A DNA stretch of 64,000 nt. It comes from Phascolarctos cinereus (taxonomy: Eukaryota; Chordata; Mammalia; Diprotodontia; Phascolarctidae). Location of the stretch: positions 558,001 through 622,000 of the forward strand of contig NW_018344331.1 in assembly GCF_002099425.1 (NCBI RefSeq), in the 5' to 3' direction. The notes under the pieces were generated by a model. That model was given only the letters and a program-made list of their open reading frames with translations, searched no databases and was not told the DNA's origin. Both the position numbers and the translations under genes were made by a program. The stretch's first letter is position 1. Each line of letters opens with the position of its first letter. Positions 29,553-39,770 of this stretch are shown one piece after another.

Positions 29553-29705
29553 AATATATACATATATATACGTATATATATATATATATGCATATATATA
29601 TATGCTCATTCACCTTTATATATATATATATATATTATATATATATATATATATTATTTATATATATATATATATATATATATCATATATATATATATAT
29701 ATATG
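29553..29705. repeat. (TA)n tract, about 150 bp
   Basis: Alternating TA almost throughout, broken by GCATATAT and TCACCTTTATAT-type interruptions. Self-complementary, so able to form cruciforms. Confidence 0.95.
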
Positions 29706-30044
29706 TGCTCACTCACCTTTCCTCAACCTCACCTGCCCTCACCTTTAAAAGCCACAAAAATAACATATGGGGTCTGGGGAAGTGGCACCACTGTAGTAAA
29801 TTTTTTCCCCAACCCCCATATTACTTTGAGAGGGGGGCACAAAATCATATGTATTCCTTCCCCAACCCCTACAATCCTTTTCCTTCTTTCAGTGCCCATC
29901 TTTTTCCACCTTGTTCTCACCTCTTCTCTGCTTTCTCTTCTCAGTCTCTGTCATTTACTTCCTTAGTTTTTTACTCCTTGATAATAGATCAATTTCTTTT
30001 TCAATTTCTGATTTCTGTTCCCTAGGTCTTTCTGTTGTTCTCTC

Positions 30045-30105
30045 TCTTTCTGTCTTTCTCTCTGTCTGTCTCTCTCTCTGTTTCTCTGTCTCTCTGTCTC
30101 TCTCT

Positions 30106-30144
<39 letters not shown>

Positions 30145-30167
30145 ACACACACACATACACACACACC
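30045..30167. repeat. Compound microsatellite (TC)n(CA)n
   Basis: Pyrimidine run TCTGTCTGTCTCTCTC followed by about 28 CA units with two T interruptions. Confidence 0.95.
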
Positions 30168-30234
30168 ATCACACTTTCATACATGCACTACTTCCCTCTT
30201 CTCCATCCCACTGAAGCAGCTATGCAGGGTAGGC

Positions 30235-30550
30235 TGGACTGAGGATTAGAAAAAATTGAGTTCAGATTCTGCCTCAGACACTAATTGTGTGACCCTGGGA
30301 AAATTACTAAACCCCTCAGCCTCAGTTTCTTCATCTATAAAATGGTGGTGTTAATTTTGTAAAATAATAATAAAATTGTAAAGCATAACACAGTGCCTGG
30401 TACATAGTAAGTGCTATATAAATGCTAGTTTTTATTCATCATCATCATCATCATCTACCTCACAGGGTTGTTGTACGCATCAAATGAGATAGTATGAGAT
30501 GACACTTTGCAAACCTAAAAGCACTATATAAATATTCATTATTATTTATT
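30235..30550 (+). mobile_element. MIR-type SINE, possibly two joined tails
   Basis: CTAATTGTGTGACCCTGGGA, CAGCCTCAGTTTCTTCATCT, AGTGCCTGGTACATAGTAAG, then (CAT)n and a second tail CTCACAGGGTTGTTGTACGC ending AAATATTCATTATTA. Ends about 75 bp before the NHLH1 exon 2 acceptor. Confidence 0.75.
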
Positions 30551-30626
30551 ATCCAAACCCTTTCAGGACCAATTTTCTCTCTTTCTACTTGCACTGTTCA
30601 GTACTTTTTCCTTTTTTTTCTTCCAG

Positions 30627-30775
30627 GATCTTGGCTGTGCTGGGCCATGGAACTCTGAGGTGCCTGTGCTCAATAGAACTTCTAGAACCTAACATTCCAG
30701 GTCCCTCCTTGAGCTCCTCCCCCTCCAACCACCATCCAGCTGGAAAGCTCCTCCGGGGTGGGGGCCCCCTGCATC
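30627..30775 (+). other. NHLH1: NHLH1 exon 2, 5'UTR part
   Basis: Follows acceptor CTTTTTTTTCTTCCAG and runs to the ATG at 30776. The coding frame is open back to a GTG at 30758, but the first in-frame ATG is 30776 and this gives the same 133-residue length as human. Confidence 0.65.
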
Positions 30776-31177
30776 ATGATGCTTAACTCAGACCCCATGG
30801 AGCTAGACCTGCCTCCCACCCATTCAGAGACAGAATCAGGTTTCAGTGACTGTGGGGGAGGTGTGGGTTCGGACAGGACAGGACCTGGAGGTCCTGGGGG
30901 AGGTCAGGCCAGGGGTCCTGAGATGGGGGAGTCTGGTCGGAAGGACCTGCAGCATCTGAGCCGTGAGGAACGGAGGCGGAGGCGGCGGGCCACAGCCAAG
31001 TATCGCACTGCCCATGCCACTAGGGAACGGATCCGAGTGGAGGCCTTCAACTTAGCTTTTGCTGAGCTTCGAAAGCTGCTGCCCACCTTACCCCCTGACA
31101 AGAAGCTCTCCAAGATTGAAATCTTACGCCTGGCCATCTGCTATATTTCCTACCTGAACCATGTCCTGGATGTCTGA
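30776..31177 (+). CDS. NHLH1: NHLH1 (HEN1/NSCL1), bHLH transcription factor, 133 aa
   Basis: A neuronal class II bHLH factor that binds E-boxes (CANNTG) as a dimer with E-proteins and acts in nucleus of differentiating neurons. Starts [20 protein letters not shown]; residues 27-50 are Gly-rich. The basic region is [20 protein letters not shown] (about 66-85), with the DNA-contacting Glu84/Arg85 and Arg87. Helix 1 is about 88-101 ([14 protein letters not shown]), loop LPTLPPDKK, helix 2 about 111-129, ending NHVLDV at the C-terminus as in human. The whole bHLH appears unchanged from human; differences lie in the N-terminal third. Single coding exon, no break. A is at -3 of the ATG. Two tandem ATGs (30776, 30779) exist. 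The close relative NHLH2 is excluded by the N-terminus and by location beside NCSTN. Confidence 0.97.
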   Translation: MMLNSDPMELDLPPTHSETESGFSDCGGGVGSDRTGPGGPGGGQARGPEMGESGRKDLQHLSREERRRRRRATAKYRTAHATRERIRVEAFNLAFAELRKLLPTLPPDKKLSKIEILRLAICYISYLNHVLDV

Positions 31178-31439
31178 ACTTTTTGGTCCCTTGTCTGGGG
31201 GAATCCTACCCTTGGGGTCTCTTTCTGTCCCAGCTGAGAATACCTTGCTGCCCAGCTCACTTTCTCTCTCTTGTTACATCCTATGGTCTGGACTGCTAAG
31301 TCCCTGCACCACCCCATCATAGCTCCCTTCCTCCCCTGGCCACCCCAGACTCATAAATGTCCGTTTGGCCAAGGAAAACAACAGCTTAGCTCAGACCAGG
31401 GGTAGAGAGGCTATTTTTACAAGTTAGCTGTGGTGGCAG

Positions 31440-31481
31440 TTGTGTATGTATATATGTATGTATGTATGTATATATGTATTT

Positions 31482-31557
<76 letters not shown>

Positions 31558-31570
31558 AGAGGGAGAGAGG
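31440..31570. repeat. Compound microsatellite (GTAT)n(GT)n(GA)n in NHLH1 3'UTR
   Basis: TGTATGTATGTA units, then about 13 GT units, then about 24 GA units. A further (GT)n lies at 32394-32432. Confidence 0.95.
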
Positions 31571-32588
31571 GTTGATCTGGTCAGAAATGTTTTTGGGGTC
31601 AGCCAGTGTGTGGCCTTTACCCTATTTTTCAAGTCTGTTCTTTGTTTCTACCTAGCTTTTGGTCGAGCTGCCGTAGTTCCTACCCACATCTGGATTGTTA
31701 GAGATCTTTGACTCTCACCTACATAACCACCACTTCACATTCACCATCCCTTTTCGGGAAATCCTGCCTAGAGCTGGAGGGAATAAGTTGGACCAGGAAA
31801 GTAAAAGTTGGCTGGAGTCAGGGTAAATGGGGTACATGCCCTGGAGATCCCCTCAGATAAGAAACTGTATCATTTTTGTTATCTAGCTGATTCTTGATGC
31901 TTATCTCTTCCTAGTTGTATGCTTTGCTTGTCTGGGTTATTTGGCTATTTCTACCCTTCTGCCTGCTTCCTCTCCATTTTTTTTTTTGTGGCCCAGGGAA
32001 AGTATTATCTGATCAGATCTGGTCAGATCAAAGGTCAGAGTAACCTAGGGCCTATCCAAAGCAGATCTAATATATCTAGAGGAGAACTAGCCAATGGGCA
32101 GACTTCAGATACCTACCTGCATATGTCCCATCACCCCCATGGGGTGTTTATGTATGTGTGTGTGTATATGTATGTATGTGTGTGAATTTCATTCCTCTTG
32201 GGTCTCTGCAGGTTCTATGACTTCAGATATAACATTTTTTTCTCTTCCCCCCTTGTTCCCCACCAAAAAGAAACTGCCTCTCCTGTGTCTTTCCTTCCTG
32301 GCAGGGCCTCTGGGCCCAGAAGTGCTTCTAGAGAAGGGGGTCCCCTCTAGCTCTGCTAAAGGATGAAGGCTGAATCCTACCCTGGTCATCAAAATGTGTG
32401 TGTGTGTGTGTGTATGTGTGTGTGTGTGTGTATGTGCATGCATATACACAAATACAATGTGTAAAAGGGGCATGAGCTAAAGGGACCATTGGCTGGTATA
32501 GGAGTGACAGTGCTGACTCCTTTCTTCCCTTCCCCAGCTACTGCCTCTTCTTTCTCACCCTTCCCCCAAACTTACACTACCACAAGGA

Positions 32589-32642
32589 TATTTATTTATT
32601 TATGTTATTTATTTAATTTATTTATAAATGTTGCTATTTATT
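32589..32642 (+). promoter_or_regulatory. NHLH1: AU-rich element cluster in NHLH1 3'UTR
   Basis: Eight ATTTA pentamers, several overlapping as TTATTTATT nonamers, within 54 bp. This is the class of element bound by HuD/ELAVL, TTP and AUF1 to control mRNA stability. The strand and position in the 3'UTR fit this role. Confidence 0.65.
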
Positions 32643-33047
32643 GCCGTATTGTGCACTTTGGTTTAGAGTGAGGGTCTGAAGCCGCTCTAGCTGGACGTTT
32701 CTTTCTCTCTCTTTCTCTGTCTCTCTCTCCTCCCACCCCTCTCTTTTCCTTTCTTTCCCCAACCTTGGCTTTTTTCTCACCGCATCACCCCTTCCATTAT
32801 CCTCATTGTGTAATTTCCCTGCTTTGCCCTCTCTGCAAGAAGAAACTTCTCAAAATTCTCTTTGCATTCCTTCCAAGGATTTTGGACTCCTTTTCATATC
32901 TCCCTCTCCCAAACCTCATCCAGCATCAGCTCTGAGCTTGGGTCTTCTACTTTGAAACTCCCACAACCTCAGATAGCCCCGGTCCCATTGCTCTGTATCC
33001 TATGTGATTCCCTTAATGACAGTTATGATTTTCACACAAAAAGGAAA

Positions 33048-33053
33048 ATTAAA
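33048..33053 (+). terminator. NHLH1: Candidate NHLH1 poly(A) signal (ATTAAA)
   Basis: ATTAAA followed within 30 bp by AATGTCCGTGCTTC, a GU-rich stretch. No AATAAA occurs between the stop codon and here. Confidence 0.5.
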
Positions 33054-33689
33054 GCAACCTTTTTCCAGTTTCCACAATGTCCGTGCTTCATTCCTACCTG
33101 GGTCTGAAAGGCTATGATACCAGTTTTCCTGGAGTGGGAGAAGAGGATACATTCTATGGGGTGGAATCTCTATTATGGTAATATGAGAATACAAGGAGTA
33201 TGGGAGCCTGAGAGAAGTGAAGAAAGGTTAGACAAATGTTGGAGAAGTCCAGGGAAACTTGATATATCCTTTTACTTTAACCAAAGCTCAATATCCTCAC
33301 AAACTTCGGATTCCTAAAGAGGCTAAGGTACTCACTGAATGGAGCTGATTTTTTTGTTGGTTGTTTTATTCTTTTACTTCTGGGGTTTTGCTCCCTTTCC
33401 TGCTATGGGCGATAAAAGGAGCCCTAACTGAATATATCTCAGTAATTGGTGACCACCATGGTCAGTCATTTTTCTGGGAATGGGATAATAGGGCCCTTTA
33501 CATTTTTCCCAGCTTGGGTTAGACTCTCAAAGTCCAAATGCTCATTCTTAGATTCCCCAAGCCCAAGTAGAAGGATGGTGGTGAAAAACTGAGGATAAGA
33601 TAGGGATAGGGCTGGGAGAAAAACCTGAGAGATTTGGGATGATTAATAATGATAGTAGCATTAGTATTATTCATTTCTGGGTACTACTC

Positions 33690-34200
33690 TTTGAGAAGAG
33701 ACATGGAAATCCAGGCAATGATAAGCAACTTGGAAACCAAATGACATGAAAAACAGTTGAAGGAACTAGGAATTTTTAGTTTGGAGAAGAGAAGGCTGTC
33801 TTCAAGTTTTGCTTTTTTTTTTTTAAAGGCGGTCACATGAAATAGAGATTTCTCTTATTCTATGTTGCTCTGTGGGCAGAATTAGGACCAACAGGTAGAA
33901 ATTACAATAAGGTACTAACCTTGGGAAGACCAATTTGCCCCTTTACAGATCAGTTTCCTCATCTGTAAAATAAGAGGTTGAACTAGATGACTTTCTAGCT
34001 CTACATCAATGAGCCTATGAGTTCAATAGAAGAAATAACTTTCTCACCATTAGAACTGCCTAATAATGGAGTTTGCTGCCTTGAGAGACACTTGAAAATG
34101 TTAAGAAGAGGCTTGAGTGAACATCCCCAGAGGGGGTTCCTGCATTCTGTGCTTGTTTGGATCCTAAGGATTCATTTGTTTGTTTGATCATCTAAGACAA
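33690..34200 (+). mobile_element. CR1/L3 LINE 3' part interrupted by a MIR tail
   Basis: GAAGGAACTAGGAATTTTTA, GGAGAAGAGAAGGCTGTCTT, GGGCAGAATTAGGACCAACA and, after the interruption, TTAGAACTGCCTAATAATGG and GGGGTTCCTGCATTCTGTGC follow the L3 3' order. The interruption (33920-34019) is MIR-like: CAGTTTCCTCATCTGTAAAA. From 33076 to 33690 nothing is recognised. Confidence 0.6.
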
Positions 34201-34489
34201 AGCTGAAGTCAAGTTGGAGAAAGGTGGATGGAGGTGGTGGTGGTTGAGGGGTGGGGTGCAGTCTGAACATCTTAGGCCCCATGAAGTTTCTGTTCTTTAT
34301 CTCACAAAGGACAGAGTGAAAGCCTCAACAGGAGATACTTAGATTGGATGTAAGAAAAAACTTCCAGATGGAGAAGAGTTTGAAGTGGGATAGAAGAAAG
34401 TGAAATAGATGGAGAATCAACTCTTAAAAAGATAACACTTGACCTGTTTGGGTTGGGTGTCACAGAGACAAAGGATGAACTGAAACAAC

Positions 34490-34905
34490 AGAGGATCATT
34501 GAATGTTAGTGCTAGAAAGAGACCTTAATTGATCATCTTAACCAGTGATATGCTGGAGTCAGGTCTACCCAATTATTAAATTTTCCATGTGAGCATTTAT
34601 ACCTCAGAAGTCAGCAAACCATAAGCCTGATTTATTACTTTGTTGATAGTCTAGGTTTAAGAAAGTGTGAATAATGCAGATTAAACTTAAAAATATATCA
34701 TTTGTACATTGGTCCCCCACCCTGCCCCCAAAAGTTGGCGATTAGACATTTACCAGTGTGCTGTGATCTGAACCCAACCCTAACCTTCCATTGAGCAGAT
34801 AAGTAAATAGGCTCAGAGAAACAAAGAGGTGTACTCAAGGTCACACAAGAACGAGAACCCATTTTTCTTGACTCTGAGTATAATGTTCTTTTCACTGCTT
34901 TATGT
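34490..34905 (-). mobile_element. THER1/MIR SINE split by another repeat
   Basis: Head piece GTGCTAGAAAGAGACCTTAA (34490-34560) and tail piece GGCTCAGAGAAACAAAGAGG, CACAAGAACGAGAACCC (34790-34905) belong to one SINE. The 230 bp between (AAGTCAGCAAACCATAAGCC, AATAATGCAGATTAAAC) look like a separate unclassified repeat inserted later. Confidence 0.45.
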
Positions 34906-34924
34906 TATGGCAACTTAGGAGTAA

Positions 34925-35125
34925 TAACTGCTCACGTTTATAATAATAGCAGCATTTCCCCTCACAGTATAGATATTGTTGTCCCCAGTTCACAGATGAG
35001 GAAACTGAGACCTGAGGAGATTAAACAGTTTGCTCAAGGTCACACTGCTAGTAAAAAGTCGAGCTTCCACATAGACCCAGGTCTTCCTGACTGTAAGTCC
35101 AGTGGTCTTTCCACTAAATCATGCA
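34925..35125 (-). mobile_element. MIR-type SINE
   Basis: GTTCACAGATGAGGAAACTG, TGCTCAAGGTCACACTGCTA, CAGGTCTTCCTGACTGTAAG, GGTCTTTCCACTAAATCATG. Confidence 0.75.
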
Positions 35126-35229
35126 GCTCTTTATTCAGCAATGTTGCTCCTCTCCCTTACCTCTTTCCACTCCAGGCTGGGGTGCTGAAGGGGTTACTGG
35201 GCTCCTCCCCTTGGGGCTCCCCCAGGACC

Positions 35230-35335
35230 AGGGGCAGTGGGAAGGGGGGCTGAGCTGCAGCTGTTCTCCCTTTCGCTCCAAATTTCTTTGGATAATCAAT
35301 TGGCTTCGGCTGCCGCTCTGCTCAGCAGGATGAGA
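35230..35335. promoter_or_regulatory. Candidate non-coding regulatory element 3' of NHLH1
   Basis: Unique sequence with E-box CAGCTG (35258-35263), GGATAATCAATTGGC (homeodomain-like) and CTGCTCAGCAGG (MAF-like). It is non-repetitive between a MIR and a (GGA)n run. Regulatory role not shown. Confidence 0.3.
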
Positions 35336-35336
35336 G

Positions 35337-35372
35337 GAGGAGGAGGAGGAGGAGGAGGAGGAGGAGGAGGAA
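35337..35372. repeat. (GGA)n microsatellite
   Basis: About 12 GGA units. Purine-rich unique DNA follows to about 35640. Confidence 0.9.
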
Positions 35373-36004
35373 CAGGGATGGGGGAAGAAGCAAGGGACAA
35401 AGTGTGGTGGGGAGACAGAGGTCAGGGATTATGGACATGGGAAACCCCAAGGCTAGAGAAAGAAGAAGCCAGGGTTTGGAGGTTGTGGAAATGAAGGAAG
35501 TGGGCAAATAGGGGAGATGCAGAAGTTAGGAAAGAGGTGCTGAGTGATGTGGGGGTAGGAAAAGTTGTGGGGAGAGAAGAGATGAGGAGTCAGAAGAAGA
35601 GGCTTGTGGGGAGTAGAGGGATTGCAAATGGGGAGGAGCAGGATACAGGTTTCTTGCCTTCACTTCATCTCCTAATCTAGGCTTGTAGGCTGGCAGGTAG
35701 GTAGGAGATAAGCAAGAGCAGGAAAAGAGAAGAAACTTTCAGGCCTTGTCCTTCCTCATCCTCCCCCACTCTTGTCTTCACCTTGAGGACTTCCACTTTG
35801 ACTGTATCTCAGGCCCTTCTCCCTCTCTAAGTCATGCACAGCCTCCTGGTTCCAAAATGCCAGCCATTAGGTGCTTGCCTTCCTTGCCCCCACTACTCCT
35901 TTCCTTTTTCCAGTGGCAAAGCAGACGGCAGGGCCCCAGGGGTTTCAGGGTAGAGTGTGTGGAGGGGGTCTGCTCTCAGCCACTTAGCTTCCCCCCCACC
36001 CTCC

Positions 36005-36100
36005 CCCACCACACACACATTGTCTTATGCTGCTCAGCATATGGCTCCTTTGTGCCTGTACAATGGAGGCCCTGCCTGCTCTCCCCCTTCTCCAGTCTGG
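36005..36100. promoter_or_regulatory. Candidate SOX/E-box element
   Basis: CTCAGCATATGGCTCCTTTG then GTGCCTGTACAATGGAGG: an E-box CATATG and two SOX-like cores (CTTTGT, ACAATGG) facing each other within 25 bp. In a CT-rich unique flank. Weak evidence. Confidence 0.2.
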
Positions 36101-36959
36101 GCACATAGGGCTCCCCTCCCTCATTCCACCCATCTCTCCTTGCTCCCCCACCCCTGTTCCAACTCTTTCACTTTCTCTTTTTCCTCTCTGACTTCTTTGT
36201 TGGCCTCTTACATAAACTCTTTCTCTTCATCTGACTCGTCGGTCTTTCTCTCGCATTGTCCTTTTTCCTAGGTCAGATTTGGTTTTGCTACTGCTGTGCC
36301 AGGCATAAGGACTCTATACAGATAAGGACTTCTGGGTTTAGGCAAAGCCAGTGAAGTAGGGTTGGGTTTGGACAATGGGGAATGGGGGAAGAGAAGAGGA
36401 AAAACAGGTTGAGAATCTGGATGACTGAGGGAGGGAGGTGAAAGTCACCCACTCTCTAAAGGAGGGAAAACAGACTATTGTGCATCAGAATGAAGACTTT
36501 AGAAGTCCACCTTCTTCAAAGCATTAAATGGGCTTAGGAGGAGCAGGGCCAATAGAATTAAGATTTCCTGGCACTCCTAGAGCAGCCAGGACCTTTGATC
36601 CTCCCTTTCTCAATGGTGAAGGAAGTCATCAACCTAAAAAGTCTAGGCTTCTCCGGGTGGAGCCGGGGAAGGTGGAGGAGTTTGATCCAAAGACTTCTTC
36701 CTGTCTCTCCTTACACCCTCTCTCACTCACTTTCCTCCAAACCTGCCGCTAAGTCCTTATGGTTATTAGTGGTTGGGTGCTGCCCCCTGGTGGCCACTGG
36801 CAGAATTTTCATTCCAATCACAGTTACTAGGCTAGGGCAGAGATGATCTCTCTGAGGGGTCCTAATCAGAGGCTGAAAGCAGAAAGGAAGGGATGTCTGA
36901 GGGAGAGATGGCTAGGGTTCTACTAGAAAAAACTGACTACATTCATTTCACCATTTAGT

Positions 36960-37690
36960 GTCCTCTTACTCCTCAACCTTTTTCAAGCTTCCTTCTGATG
37001 CCATCACTTAACAGACTCCTCTCTCCAAAGTCACCAAGAATCTCTTAAGATTGCCAAATCTGATGACCTTTTCTCTTTTCAGTCTATATGGTACATCTGA
37101 CACTGTTGACCTTTGCTTCCTAGATACCTTTTCCTCTCCGGGTATTTGTACTATTGCTCTGTCCTGATTCTCCTTCTTATAGGACTGTTCCTTATTCTCT
37201 TCTCTTGGATCATCATTCATATCTTGCTTTCTAATTGTGGGTATTTCCCAGATTTCTCTCCTAGGCTAGCCTACACTTACACACTTTCCCTTGGTAACCT
37301 CATTAGCTTTTATGGGTTTAACTATCATCTATATGTAAATGACCTGGTCTTTAAAAACTTAAACCTGTCTTAAAACTTTTGGGACACACTGTATATCTAG
37401 CCTCAGCCTCTCCCCTGAACTTTGGCCCTTCATCACCAATTCCCTATTGAACATTTCAAACGTAATGTCCCAGAGACATTTTAAATTTAACATGTGCAAG
37501 ACTGAACTCACTATCTTTTTTCCTCCAAACCCTCCTCTCTTTCAAACTCTCCTTAGTATCCAAGGTTCATAGCCTTGGCATTATCCTTGATTTTTTCACT
37601 CTCTCTTACTTCACATAGCCAATAAGTTACCAAAACTTGCACCTTCTACCTCCTCAACATCCTTTTGTATTTGAAGTCAGTCCTAGCTCT
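36960..37690 (+). mobile_element. L2 LINE internal fragment
   Basis: ACAGACTCCTCTCTCCAAAG-type start, then GGTAACCTCATTAGCTTTTA, TATCATCTATATGTAAATGA, TAGCCTCAGCCTCTCCCCTG, AACATGTGCAAGACTGAACT, ATAGCCTTGGCATTATCCTT. This is the sense order of the L2 ORF around its YADD region. Many stops. Confidence 0.7.
37343..37396. mobile_element. Mariner-like end inserted in the L2 copy
   Basis: CTTAAAACTTTTGGGACACA followed by CTGTATA splits the L2 sequence between TAAATGAC and TCTAGCCTCAGCC. It resembles the arms of the mariner-like element at 49634-49702. Only one arm is clear. Confidence 0.4.
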
Positions 37691-37699
37691 GTGCCTTCA

Positions 37700-38785
37700 T
37701 TATCCATTTTCCTAGCTCTTCAGATAATGAGAAAACTGCTCATAACTATACAGTACCAGATTCCCAGTCACTCCTGGTTACAAGTGGGCTCACCCAGCCT
37801 CTACATGTTGGATTGAGACAAAGGGTAGGATATTTTTCATGTTCTGTATAGCCTACCAGGAAGAGCAAATCTGAGGATTATCTAAGGACTACACCCTCAT
37901 TGACCTGTCCTCTCAATTCATCAATACTTTGAAAACAAAACACTCAAGAAAATACTGGCTTTGGTAGGAATCAGGGTCTAGAATCACACCATATGACCTT
38001 CAGGGAGACCTACATCCTTAGTGCTTCAATTACACATTGCTGAAAATCCTGGGGACCTGGCGGCCCGAGTGAAAAGCTCAGTGGAGTCAACACTTGACAT
38101 TTTTAATGTATGCATTTAATGACACCAAAAATTATGCCATAGGCTTCATGCCATATCTGCTTATATGTAGGTAAAAACCACATCTCTCTATTAACATGCT
38201 CTGAAGTTTCAGAAATGGAGATGATATAGAGACTCCCAAAGAGTGTGTTTGCTGACTAAGAAATCAGTTGAAGGAGACTTCACATTAAGCTATGGCCTTA
38301 GTTCAGAGAAGCTCTGATAGACATAAGTGACTATGAAATTTAAGTTTGTTGTCAAGATCTGCAGCAAAAGGATAGAAATATCCTAAGAATATCTAGCACA
38401 TAATGAACTGGACAAATGGTGAGCCATCTCAAACCAAGTAGTTGAAGGGCTGGACAATTTCCAAGTTTACAGTATAATCCCAGGGAGTGTTCAGGGCTCG
38501 ATAAAGATGATGGTTAACAACCACTCTTACCTTCTGGAGAGTCAATCAGAGTCCTTAGCAAGAGGAAAGGAGCCAGTATAGTCACCCATAAGAACTTTGA
38601 AGAACCTAGTTGCAAGAAGACTGTTACAGCTAGATTATAGTTAAAAAGATGATGATTCATATGAGGAAGAAACTTGGGGTTGGTATCCATCGGAAGATTA
38701 GGGAACTTGAATGAATCTATTCTAGCTCCAGAAGAACTGTGCAGACAGAGGGGAGAGCTGAACCAAGAGGCAGCCCCTTTCTAGC
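37700..38785. other. Unclassified intergenic DNA
   Basis: Unique-looking, moderately AT-rich. No ORF with recognisable protein and no repeat consensus I can name. Confidence 0.4.
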
Positions 38786-38794
38786 CAAATACTC

Positions 38795-38920
38795 TTACTG
38801 TGTTATATTATTATTATTACTTATATTATTATATCGTGTACGTATGCTTATATTATACACTTACATTATTACATACTTATTATTATATTATTAAATATTT
38901 ATATTGTTATTATAGAGCCT
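38795..38920. repeat. AT-rich (TTA)n-like low-complexity tract
   Basis: TATTATTATTATTACTTATA and similar, to ATATTTATATTGTTATTATA. Confidence 0.85.
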
Positions 38921-39152
38921 AGAGATTATGAGAGACGCTTGGGTCATCCATAAGCTCAGGGAGTCCCATTGGAAATGCCAGTGACCAAGCTTATTTATGA
39001 TACTTTAGGAAAAAAGGAAGTTGAAGTCTACTGCTTGAGTGCAAGTATGTTTTGTATAAAATGTTTCTCTTCTTAATGTGCTACTCATGTTTTATGTTTA
39101 ATTATATGTATATATGTGGTATTATAAATATGTTTGCTAGTATGCAATGTCC

Positions 39153-39331
39153 TACATGCACTGGTTTTTTTTTTTTAGGCTTTTGGGGTTAAGCGACTTG
39201 CCCAGGGTCACACAGCTAGTTAAGTGTCAAGTGTTTGGTCTGAGGCCGGATTTGAACTCAGGTCCTCTCCTCCTGACTTCAGGGCCGGTGCTCTATCCAC
39301 TGCGCCACCTAGCTGCCCCCATACATGCACT
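39153..39331 (-). mobile_element. Marsupial SINE (WSINE1-like) with 10-bp TSD
   Basis: Body about 39165-39319. Flanked by perfect direct repeats TACATGCACT at 39153-39162 and 39322-39331. A poly(T) run (tail on the minus strand) follows the left repeat. Confidence 0.92.
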
Positions 39332-39509
39332 ATTGCTATATGTGCATGTGCTATGTTTCTGCATGTGACCTATATTTTGGGTCACTGCATGTACATGTAC
39401 TCTATATTTCTCTGTCTTTGTCGGTCTCTGTCTGTTTCTCCTCCCTTCTTACTCCACCTGTGCTCTCATCTACCTAAAACTGCAAGAAGGAAAAACAATA
39501 AAGAAAATG

Positions 39510-39770
39510 GGTTAGGAATGTACATAGCACCTACTATGTGTCAGGTACTGTACTAAGTGCTTTATATTATTACACAGTTGATCCTCACAACTCTGGGAGG
39601 TAGGTGCTATTATTATACCCAATTTACCAAAGAGGAACTAAGGTAAACAGAGGCTAAATGACCTGCCCAGGGTCATACAGCTAGGAAGTATCTAAGATAA
39701 GATTTGGACTTAGATCTTCCTGACTTAAGGCCTGGTGCTCTATCCAGTGATGTATGCAGCTGCAAGAGAG
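39510..39770 (-). mobile_element. MIR-type SINE
   Basis: AGCACCTACTATGTGTCAGG, CTGTACTAAGTGCTTTATAT, ACCTGCCCAGGGTCATACAG and CCTGGTGCTCTATCCAGTG in complement order. The following 39780-41030 shows no feature. Confidence 0.75.

Larger units (their letters stand above)
31178..33075 (+). other. NHLH1: NHLH1 3'UTR (inferred extent)
   Basis: From the stop to about 25 bp past ATTAAA at 33048. The length, about 1.9 kb, fits the long human 3'UTR. It carries two GT-type microsatellites and an AU-rich block. Confidence 0.55.

Noticed and set aside
29588-30025. 145-codon ORF in the TA tract
   Set aside because: Ile/Tyr repeats translated from (TA)n; purely low complexity.
30758-30775. Upstream start giving a 139-residue NHLH1
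   Set aside because: The codon at 30758 is GTG, not ATG; the ATG at 30776 gives the known 133-residue length.
37700-38785. Possible endogenous retrovirus remnants
   Set aside because: No paired terminal repeats, primer-binding site or recognisable gag, pol or env motif here or elsewhere in the window.
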